From an uncultured Roseobacter sp. (lineage in GTDB: Bacteria > Pseudomonadota > Alphaproteobacteria > Rhodobacterales > Rhodobacteraceae), in contig NZ_CANMNK010000006.1 in assembly GCF_947499265.1 (NCBI RefSeq), positions 62,001-126,000 of the forward strand: 64,000 bases of DNA. The letters run 5' to 3'. Below are positions 35,501 through 42,356 of this stretch, one piece after another. The translations under genes were made by a program, and so were the position numbers. Within the stretch, counting starts at the first letter, position 1. Each line of letters begins with the position of its first letter. Under the pieces are notes generated by a model. The model did not search any database, was not told where the DNA came from, and saw nothing but the letters and a program-made list of their open reading frames with translations.

Positions 35501-36115
35501 TTGCAGGTGGGGTATGATTTCAAACTGCCCAACGTCGAGGTCGGCATTTTTGCCCTGAAAAACATGAAGATCGGCGCGATCCTGACCATCCCGTTCCAGG
35601 GCGATCCTGTGGCGCTCAAGTTCTTTTTCAACACCCGCGAAGCGCCGTTTTTGCTGACGGTTTCGATGTTTGGCGGTGGTGGCTTCTTTGCTCTGGTCAC
35701 GACGGCGGACGGTATTCAGGAGGTCGAGGCCGCCTTCGAGTTTGGCGCCTTTGCAAGCTTTGACATTGGCGTCGCGTCGGGCGGCGTCTACGTGAAGGGT
35801 GGCGTTTATTTCCACTGGAAAACCGACGCGGTCACGCTAGAAGGCTATGTCGAGATGGGCGGCGAGCTTTCCGTCCTGGGGCTGATCTCTGTCTCCGTCA
35901 CCTTCCATCTGTCGCTGGGCTACTACAAGGAAGCGGGCAACTCCTACGTCAAGGGGCAGGCGACACTGACCGTCGAGGTCGAAGTGCTGTTCTTCTCGGC
36001 CTCGGTCAAACTGAAGGTAGAGCGGAAATTCTCCGGCTCTCCGGGCGATCCAACCTTTGCGCAGCTCATTCCCGACGCCACCGTTTGGGAAGACTACTGC
36101 TCGGCATTCGGATAG
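32564..36115 (+). CDS. Giant protein A of unknown function (about 1183 residues)
   Basis: The ATG at 32564 follows GGAG by 8 bases; a TTG at 32546 is possible. No signal peptide. The first third is mixed helical (LDPLARSLPVFAEFGVAEL; helical stretch ALQPLKMDLQDMLSELDAAP). The middle has enzyme-free, aromatic-rich segments (WSPDYTG, LAPRHRDDLVRLMSG, EGGFLFPFGHRAAFVTLTQRE, FLRQRRFIVLREAV). The last 250 residues are regular, alternating beta strands with glycine turns (FDIGVASGGVYVKGGVYFHW; LEGYVEMGGELSVLGLISV; TLTVEVEVLFFSASVKLKVE), resembling a long beta sheet or barrel. It ends with a DYCSAFG tail. I recognise no named domain. It is followed after 12 bp by giant protein B, with its own ribosome binding site, so the two are surely made together. 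Confidence 0.8.
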   Translation: MGSSLTLKLANAINDISAAGTDSRAHLDLEEIGDLFAPLIPERIERRRIIRPEDLFVADLVLHNLSVTPGPPQRLIRTIQSRPAHLCLGLQGQHFGEETLVTGAANGIPSDLLSGELEVPPPAPRVMRARLAYPSRVVVRMPQTQMALDYTVDAILKAITTWPLNLDPLARSLPVFAEFGVAELTKTDLSDLVKVDALQNAVSALQPLKMDLQDMLSELDAAPVARGAIRDARRSAVGALSTRSAGLVGGAATDDATAFRAKLDATRGLDDTKKALGTALFEVQRAKDTADRISAQQTSDRLTVAEISKISQVLIYALLPHRPGHLVTSLELPYRLLQSPHSNASFVHPTAPVTLSDRTELWRTTLMRRTTSDPAPIGPNGLPITVMWSPDYTGSAAPKKDPFRMSLAPRHRDDLVRLMSGHTEQLATTGKSYTPTPARARRLQLSAWGGVLEADGEWMVDVQGVDTEEWKHDASYGRDEFVRVVEGGFLFPFGHRAAFVTLTQREIEDHTASGCGAFLRQRRFIVLREAVKSFPAPGMVHDGRKLPFKTITCLTRKTPALDSPSNALSSVAGLNEMQAFWPVANNEGSPFRFEFEAVDISGRRTTFKSNVIFVFKSLAFPPANQINKVQTGFAGAGSSINDRSRVPFEGQVVRMAPVGDGTPGDVDVPLDEIVFEGTSAQGQTPPFHPAVRCADARLKALEGVTGKTASETVEFEKSTYLPQGYTNNPWRVFLELKTPFKVDMGGDVPTDKVGGIGQPTQSLSAISNGSGAVSGSVSALTGGNVDPADMFPEAKILGGFDLKDIIAPFIAGALGQVPGFKTEEFPDKIVTSWNYKDDNITASIPGLVFGAGGQSTLELGAKLTAYFTYPDPDLGFKNKDGDPAPDFGAGTDPGWKDPEAEATGKLTNFKLDFFGFVIVWFDEFSFKSTVKKKFDPNPKLHDTDPVVFGGPLEFINTLSELIPSGGFSDPPIIKPGLTDLQVGYDFKLPNVEVGIFALKNMKIGAILTIPFQGDPVALKFFFNTREAPFLLTVSMFGGGGFFALVTTADGIQEVEAAFEFGAFASFDIGVASGGVYVKGGVYFHWKTDAVTLEGYVEMGGELSVLGLISVSVTFHLSLGYYKEAGNSYVKGQATLTVEVEVLFFSASVKLKVERKFSGSPGDPTFAQLIPDATVWEDYCSAFG

Positions 36116-36127
36116 AGGGAGGAGATC

Positions 36128-39100
36128 ATGGCGGACCGCACCCAACGCGTCATCTGGACGGCAATGCCCAACGGAGTGAACGAAGCAGGCCAATTACAAA
36201 TCACCGCACTTGCCTCTCCGCGGCTCGTCGCGCTGAACGCCCCGGTGGAACCCTTGCAGGAATGGCCGGATTTTACGTCCTGGGCAGACAAGATGCTGCA
36301 GGCGGAATTTATGGTTTTCCTCGGCGGGGCCGATGCCCGGGCGAAACGGGTGTCAGAGCCCGACCCCGATATCTGGAAAGCGCTTTTCGCGGAGAGCACG
36401 CCGGTGATCAACCATGCGTTTGAAGACCGGCGGGGGGATCGTATCCTATCCTATCCGGTGGCGCGTGTGCATGATTTTGTTGGTGAGGTCTACGGCGATC
36501 TCGGTATCTCGGTGGAGGATGAACTGCCGGAAAAACGTGATCTCCTGCGGCCGGTCATCACCCTGGTCAGGGAGGAGGTGCGCGACACCGATCTGCAAAG
36601 CGCGGTTCTGGAACGGCTTCATCCGAAAAATGATCGGGAGGGTCTCAAGGACGTCCCCGGCGCGTTTGTGCTGCAGGAAGTCTATAACATGCCACTTGCC
36701 GCGACGGACCCGGCGGCAGGTCAACATGTCAATCAGGGGCCGGACGATCCGCGCACCAATGCCGTTTGGCGCCAGCATAAGTTCGAGAGGCTGCCTGATG
36801 CGAATGATTTCCGGGATCAGATCGATTTCCATGCGATTGTCTCCGCGCTTAACCAATATCCGCATCTGCTGCGGCTGACCGGCCTTGCTGTCGATCTGGT
36901 TGTTGAGGCGGACGCGCTGCCCGACGGACCGTTGACTGATGCGCTGTCGCTCAAGGTTTCCTGGGAGCCAGATGCCAGCGGTGCGGTGGATACGCTGGAT
37001 GATGGGCTGCCGCGCACCATGACGCGGCGCGAAGATCGGGCGTTTCACGCTGTGCCCCGCCAGAACAATGGCGTCTTGTCCAATGGGTTCCTGAACATCG
37101 ACAACGAACGCTATCGTCTGATCCAGATGGATGTAGACGGCGCCGGGGTGAAGCTGCGCAACGCGGCCCGCAGTTTCCTGCGCGCGCCGTCCACCAAAGA
37201 AGGCCAAACGCCGGACCGGGCCGGCATCCCGACCATTCGAACAGCCGGGTTGCAATTGGTCGAGGTGGATCGCCATCTGAGCCTGGAAGGGGCTTTTGAT
37301 CGGTCGGGCGAGATGGAGGACGCACTGAACAACGGCCAGCCCATCGAGCTTTTTGCCGAAGACATCGTGCGGGGCTATCATGCGGATATCATCGACCAAA
37401 CCACCGCAAAGCCCTGGCAATCGCTCTGCCGCCGCGACAGCACTTACGATCTGATCAACAGCTCTGTCAGCCTGAACATCGAAGACGAAGAGGGGATGAT
37501 CCGGCTTGGCGCACAGGAGGCCGCCGATCCCGATGATCCGCAATTCCAGAACCTGGTGAAAATTGGCGAGCTGGTCTTTGCCTGGAGCGGGTGGAGCCTG
37601 ACGGCGCCGCGGCCGGGCCTCGCGATTTCCACGGCTGCGGATGATCACCCCGATGCCGCAGACAGCGCGGCCCCGCCGGGCTTGCCGCTGGAGACGAATT
37701 TCGCCGTTCACCCGAAATCGCTGCCCGTGCTGCGGTTCGGACATGAATACCGGGCGCGGGTGCGGGTCGCCGATCTCGCAGGCAATGCGCTGCCTTTACA
37801 AGAGGGCGACGCAAAGATCCCGCCCGAGGCCAGCGGTGCGCATGTCTTCCGCCGGTATGAACCGGTTCCGGCACCGTCGAATGCGCTGGTGGATGGGGTA
37901 GGCGGGCTGGAGCGGCCTGATGACGGCGAGTCCATGGGGCGCATGGCGATACGCTCCTTCAATGAGACCGAAGCAGACAACACCGTGGTGACTACTGCTG
38001 AGATTCGCCGCCATATCGTGCCGCCGCGCACCTCCCAGGTGATGGCCGAACAGCATGGCGCGATTGATGTCGACGGTGTTCCGGATCCGGCGCAATATCC
38101 GATGTTGGCCTCGCGGGATGACAATCTGGCCGAGATCGACGTGCTGCATGAAGATCCGCTCACCAACTCCTCCGATCTGGTCAAATACAGTGTCGGGCCG
38201 GAGGGCTTGTCGCTGCCATATCTGCCCGATTGGTTGGCGCGTATCGCCGTGGTGCGGCTGGATTTCGATCCTAAGGAGGGCGTGACCCAGCGCTTTGAAG
38301 TGCCCTACTACGAGGGTGCGGGCAAATGGCCGGATGCTGCCCCCTTCAAGCTGCGGATTTTCGAACAACCCGGCGAGGTGGCCGGGTTCGATGCCAGCAC
38401 GCGCACCCTGAATATGCCGCTGGATAAGGCGGAGATGATGCGTGTCCGGATCAGCCATAGGCTCAAGGACGCAGATCTGGATCTGATGGCGATCTGGCAG
38501 ACCATGCGCACGCGACCGGGGTTGGCCGATGATTTGCAGGCGAACCTGCAAGAACGCATCCTGCGCGGCGACCACTGGATGATCACGCCCTGGCTGGAGA
38601 TGGAACTGGTGCACGCGGTGCAGAAACCGCTGGTGCGCCCAGGTTTTCTGTCGCTCGGAGCAAACCGCGCGAAAGGTGCGACTGAGGCCACGATCAACTA
38701 CCGCTCGCCCGTGCACGCCAAAAGCACAGCCAAGGTCGAACTACTGGGTCGCTGGCGCGACCCCTCCGATGTGCCCGCCGAAGGACCGCCGCGCGTTATC
38801 AATCAATCCAGCAGCGCCTTTGACACGCGCCTCTATCGTGACAGCTTCCCGAACGGCGAATTGCGTGTCGTCGGCCCGCATGCGTTCGGTGATACCCGCT
38901 TTCGCCGGGTGCAATACCGGCTCGAAGCGCCTACGCGGTTCCCTGAATTCATGCCCCCGGCCATCCGCCAACAGCCCGACGTCATGAAAGTCACGTCAGA
39001 CCCCGGTGTGGCGCTGATCCCCAATGCGTCATCACCGCCGCCGCCAGAGATCGTGGAGGTCACCCCCACCTTCGGGTGGACGCGCACGACCAATGGCAGC

Positions 39101-40162
39101 CGCACCTCCAGTTTCCGCTCTGGCGGTGGTTTACGGGTCTGGCTGAAACGGCCCTGGTTCGCGACGGGTTTCGGCGAAATGCTGGGCGTGGTCATCGCCA
39201 ATTCCAGCAGCACCAAAGGGCAGATCACCGGCCCGCTGCTGAAATACGTGACGCAATGGGGGATTGATCCGATCTGGCGCTCGGGCACGATCAACAGCGC
39301 CTCACCCCCCGCAGGCGCCTTTCCAGACAGATTGGTTGGCGGGCCGATCCCGATTGACCGCTCTCCGGAGTTCGTGCCGGATGAAGAACGCGAACTGGTC
39401 CCGGCCTTTGCGCAGCTGAAGAACCTTTTCTTGCCCGAAAGCGGCGGGGCGCGGGTCGATGTGGTGCCCCATCCGGTAAACTATGATCCCGGCCGCGGGC
39501 TCTACTATTGTGACATCCGGGTACGTCCCGGCAGTTCCTATTACCCCTTCATCCGCATGGCGCTGGCGCGGTTTCATCCGGTGTCTGTCAACAGCGCGCA
39601 TCTCTCTGCCGTCGCCTTGGCAGACTACATGCAGATCGCGCCGGACAGGTTGCTGGTGATGACACCGGGGGCGGCACGTAACGAACGCAAATTGCAGCTC
39701 TTTGGCACCTCCTACACACGATCCGCCTTCAAGGAGCAGCGCCCGCGCAGCAATGGGGAACCGGTGGTCCGGGTCGAGATCCAGACCAAGGATCCCGACC
39801 TGTCGGACGAATTGGCGTGGAAACGTTTTGAACGCATCCAGATCGACGATCTGGTTTTTGGTGTCGCCGTGGAGACCACCCCGGCAAGTGCCACCGCGAT
39901 GGTCTTATCGCAGGCGGAGGATTTGAGGGCTGTGGCCACCAGCCCGGCACTGCAGGTGGATCTCGATCAGTTTGTGCACATTGGCCCGCCGCTGATCTGG
40001 GAAACCACGATCCGTGTGCCCAGACGGCGCGCGGGGGAGGAATTGCGCGTGATGGTCACCGAATACGAGCGTCATATGGTTGATTCCGATTGGGACGGTG
40101 CGGACAAGGATGGCCCGGACCCGGCGCTGCGTCTTGTCTACGCTGAAACGCTCGCCCTCTGA
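36128..40162 (+). CDS. Giant protein B of unknown function (1344 residues)
   Basis: ATG 36128 has GAGGGAGGAG just upstream and lies 12 bp after giant protein A. No signal peptide or membrane segment. There is an immunoglobulin/fibronectin-like strand pattern around residue 540 (FGHEYRARVRVADLAGNALP), a helical segment near 780-800 (AEMMRVRISHRLKDADLDL) and many tryptophan and arginine residues. Several segments look structural rather than catalytic (MITPWLEMELVHAVQKPLV; YYCDIRVRPGSSYYPFIRMALARFHP). The last 100 residues (LIWETTIRVPRRRAGEELRVMVTEYE) suggest another beta domain. No catalytic motif is apparent. The size, coupling and multi-domain look suggest the pair forms a large assembly. Confidence 0.8.
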   Translation: MADRTQRVIWTAMPNGVNEAGQLQITALASPRLVALNAPVEPLQEWPDFTSWADKMLQAEFMVFLGGADARAKRVSEPDPDIWKALFAESTPVINHAFEDRRGDRILSYPVARVHDFVGEVYGDLGISVEDELPEKRDLLRPVITLVREEVRDTDLQSAVLERLHPKNDREGLKDVPGAFVLQEVYNMPLAATDPAAGQHVNQGPDDPRTNAVWRQHKFERLPDANDFRDQIDFHAIVSALNQYPHLLRLTGLAVDLVVEADALPDGPLTDALSLKVSWEPDASGAVDTLDDGLPRTMTRREDRAFHAVPRQNNGVLSNGFLNIDNERYRLIQMDVDGAGVKLRNAARSFLRAPSTKEGQTPDRAGIPTIRTAGLQLVEVDRHLSLEGAFDRSGEMEDALNNGQPIELFAEDIVRGYHADIIDQTTAKPWQSLCRRDSTYDLINSSVSLNIEDEEGMIRLGAQEAADPDDPQFQNLVKIGELVFAWSGWSLTAPRPGLAISTAADDHPDAADSAAPPGLPLETNFAVHPKSLPVLRFGHEYRARVRVADLAGNALPLQEGDAKIPPEASGAHVFRRYEPVPAPSNALVDGVGGLERPDDGESMGRMAIRSFNETEADNTVVTTAEIRRHIVPPRTSQVMAEQHGAIDVDGVPDPAQYPMLASRDDNLAEIDVLHEDPLTNSSDLVKYSVGPEGLSLPYLPDWLARIAVVRLDFDPKEGVTQRFEVPYYEGAGKWPDAAPFKLRIFEQPGEVAGFDASTRTLNMPLDKAEMMRVRISHRLKDADLDLMAIWQTMRTRPGLADDLQANLQERILRGDHWMITPWLEMELVHAVQKPLVRPGFLSLGANRAKGATEATINYRSPVHAKSTAKVELLGRWRDPSDVPAEGPPRVINQSSSAFDTRLYRDSFPNGELRVVGPHAFGDTRFRRVQYRLEAPTRFPEFMPPAIRQQPDVMKVTSDPGVALIPNASSPPPPEIVEVTPTFGWTRTTNGSRTSSFRSGGGLRVWLKRPWFATGFGEMLGVVIANSSSTKGQITGPLLKYVTQWGIDPIWRSGTINSASPPAGAFPDRLVGGPIPIDRSPEFVPDEERELVPAFAQLKNLFLPESGGARVDVVPHPVNYDPGRGLYYCDIRVRPGSSYYPFIRMALARFHPVSVNSAHLSAVALADYMQIAPDRLLVMTPGAARNERKLQLFGTSYTRSAFKEQRPRSNGEPVVRVEIQTKDPDLSDELAWKRFERIQIDDLVFGVAVETTPASATAMVLSQAEDLRAVATSPALQVDLDQFVHIGPPLIWETTIRVPRRRAGEELRVMVTEYERHMVDSDWDGADKDGPDPALRLVYAETLAL

Positions 40163-40217
40163 AACAAGCGCAGGTTGGCCTTCACACAGTCAGGTCACGA
40201 CCCGCTTGCGACCACGG

Positions 40218-41435
40218 TCAATTCAGCCCTGACGCGTCTTTCTCCGCCACGCCAAAGGCATTCGAAATCGAGCGGAACGCCGCAACGGTTTCATGATCGC
40301 GTGTGTCAAAATCATAATCCGCGCTGGTTTTGACGATGACGATGTTTCGCCCGCGATCGATGTAGATGTACTGCCCCCAGATTCCGATTGCCAAGAATTC
40401 CTCCTGCGGGGCCTCCGGGATCCACCAATGATAGCCATAGCCAAATGTCCAGAAAGAGGCGGGGTTGTCGCCGGGTTCCAGATGCGGCGCGCTTGGGGTT
40501 GTGGAGGCGTGCACCCAGTCACGCGGTACAACCTGCATATCCTCGCGTGCACCTCCCTCCAGGTACAGCCGCCCAAAACGGGCGTAATCGCGCAATGTCG
40601 CGTTCAGGCAGCAAAATGGCAGCACTGGCCCGTTGCGCCCGGTGTTCCAAAAGGCGTCACCCTCGGCCCCCATCGGACCCCAAAGACGGGTTTCGAGGTA
40701 TTCTTCATTCGGGATCCCCGTCGCGGCCTCCAACACCAACCCCAACGCGATGCTGTCTGAACTGACGTAGTTGTTGTAGGTCCCGGGCGTGCGGACGCGT
40801 TCAAGGGGGGTGAGCACGTCCTCCATTGCGGTGCCTGCGGCCAGTGCAAAGAACAATCGGTTCACGTCGGAGACCGGGTTATTGTAATCCTCATCAAAGG
40901 CCACGCCGGACGACATGGTCAACGCATCCCTGATGCTCACCCCGGCATATCCGGAACTTGCGAGCGCGGGTACATATCGGTCAATCGGGTCATCGAGGCT
41001 GGCAATATGACCTTCATCCAGGGCGATGCCGATCAGGGCGGAGAGCACGGATTTCGCCAGAGACCATGACGTGAAACGTGAGGCAGCACTGGCCCCAAGG
41101 CGGTATTCTTCATGCAGGATGGTTCCATCCTTCACCACGATCAGGCCGGTGGTCGTTGTCTTGTCAAGAAACTGCGCCAGCGACTGTTGTTGCCCGTCAA
41201 ACTCGAAACTATCTGGCAAAGCTTGGGGGTCTTTTGTAAAGACCCAAGGATGCCCGGTCGCGGCAACCACGCGCGACGGAAAAACATCATCCATCGCGCG
41301 AAAATTCTCGACCCGGTTTGCTTCGGTAAAAAGCGTGATGCCCGCCCAATAGGGCGAGCTGCGCAGCCACAGAAACCCGGCGGCGCACGCCAGCGAAAGA
41401 GCGCAGATAAATCCCAGACCAAGCCGCATTCGCAT
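40218..41435 (-). CDS. NylB-like serine hydrolase, membrane-anchored
   Basis: I use ATG 41435 (405 residues), because a start at 41522 would overlap the divergent LytTR gene and leave no promoter. An N-terminal hydrophobic segment (LGFICALSLACAAGFLWL) anchors or exports it. The beta-lactamase-fold motifs are S-x-x-K as SLAK in SWSLAKSVLSALIG, tyrosine in YNNYVSSDSIALGLVLEAATG, and GIWGQYIYID near the end. This combination is typical of 6-aminohexanoate-dimer hydrolase-like proteins, which cleave amides or esters. The natural substrate is unknown. It is divergent from a membrane LytTR regulator with 85 bp between, so it is probably its target. Confidence 0.82.
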   Translation of the reverse strand: MRMRLGLGFICALSLACAAGFLWLRSSPYWAGITLFTEANRVENFRAMDDVFPSRVVAATGHPWVFTKDPQALPDSFEFDGQQQSLAQFLDKTTTTGLIVVKDGTILHEEYRLGASAASRFTSWSLAKSVLSALIGIALDEGHIASLDDPIDRYVPALASSGYAGVSIRDALTMSSGVAFDEDYNNPVSDVNRLFFALAAGTAMEDVLTPLERVRTPGTYNNYVSSDSIALGLVLEAATGIPNEEYLETRLWGPMGAEGDAFWNTGRNGPVLPFCCLNATLRDYARFGRLYLEGGAREDMQVVPRDWVHASTTPSAPHLEPGDNPASFWTFGYGYHWWIPEAPQEEFLAIGIWGQYIYIDRGRNIVIVKTSADYDFDTRDHETVAAFRSISNAFGVAEKDASGLN

Positions 41436-41520
41436 ATCGTTTTCTACATCCTCTTTTCCGACGATCTGCGCCGCGATACGGTGGCTGAAAGCCGCGGGAA
41501 ACCCAAATGACGCCAACAAC

Positions 41521-42306
41521 ATGCCAAATGTCGTGAACGACAGCGCCGTTACCTATGCGCTTTTCGAGGCGCGCGATCTGGCGTCTCGTCCGCGGTTTTG
41601 GCTCGGCATGATTGGCGTGTCTTTGGTGTTGGGGCTCGTGGGGCCTTTCGGCACATTTGAAACGCTGCCGATTGCCGGGCGGATCGGATATTGGTCCGTG
41701 GTTTGCCTTGTCAGTTTCTGGGTCGGGTTTCTTACGTCAACGGTCCTGGCGGGTCTTGCCGAGGACCGTGGCATACCCGATCCCGTTGCGGTGACGCTCG
41801 GCGGGCTTGGCGCGAGCCTGCCCATTGCAGGCACTGTCAGTGCGATGGATGCTGCTGTTTTTGGCGCGTCCTTCTGGTGCGAAATCGCGAGATTGTTGCC
41901 CTATGTTGCCGTTATTTCGGTCGTGGTTGCTGCGCTATTTGAGGTCATGAGCGGGCCGGACACCATCCCCGTCACCGCCGCAGAAACGCCCGACCTGCCG
42001 GAATGGACACGCCGCCTTCCCGCCGAGATCGGGCGCGATCTGATCGCGCTGCAGGCGCAGGATCACTATGTGACTGCGCGGACGTCGAAGGGTGAAACGT
42101 TGCTGCGTACCTCGATGACGGAGGCCGAAGAGGCATTGGGGGCATATGGGCTGCGCGTGCACCGGTCATGGTGGGTTGCAAGACAATGGATCGACACGAT
42201 CGAGACCCGGAGAGGCAGGCTGATGATTGTGTTGCGCGATGGCGCTCGTGTCCCTGTCGGGCGGGTGTATCGATCAGCGGTCCGCAAGGCGTTGCAGCGA
42301 CCCTAA
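41521..42306 (+). CDS. Membrane-bound LytTR-family regulator (paralogue 1)
   Basis: 261 residues. Four membrane segments occupy about residues 27-145 (GMIGVSLVLGLVGPFGTF; YWSVVCLVSFWVGFL; and two more). The C-terminal LytTR DNA-binding domain (about 160-258) has the family marks LIALQAQDHYVTARTSKG and HRSWWVARQWIDTIE. LytTR domains bind direct repeats near promoters. It has no receiver domain, so the signal probably enters through the membrane part. It diverges from the NylB-like hydrolase. A paralogue with the same GLVGPFGT and AQDHYV motifs lies at 46358. Confidence 0.85.
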   Translation: MPNVVNDSAVTYALFEARDLASRPRFWLGMIGVSLVLGLVGPFGTFETLPIAGRIGYWSVVCLVSFWVGFLTSTVLAGLAEDRGIPDPVAVTLGGLGASLPIAGTVSAMDAAVFGASFWCEIARLLPYVAVISVVVAALFEVMSGPDTIPVTAAETPDLPEWTRRLPAEIGRDLIALQAQDHYVTARTSKGETLLRTSMTEAEEALGAYGLRVHRSWWVARQWIDTIETRRGRLMIVLRDGARVPVGRVYRSAVRKALQRP

Positions 42307-42356
42307 ATGACGCGGCCTCTTTTGGGCCCGCTGGCGCATCGCATTTGGCAGGCTCG

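Noticed and set aside
36446-37744. A 432-codon minus-strand open frame under giant protein B
   Set aside because: No motif and no ribosome binding site; plus-strand codon use is far more natural.
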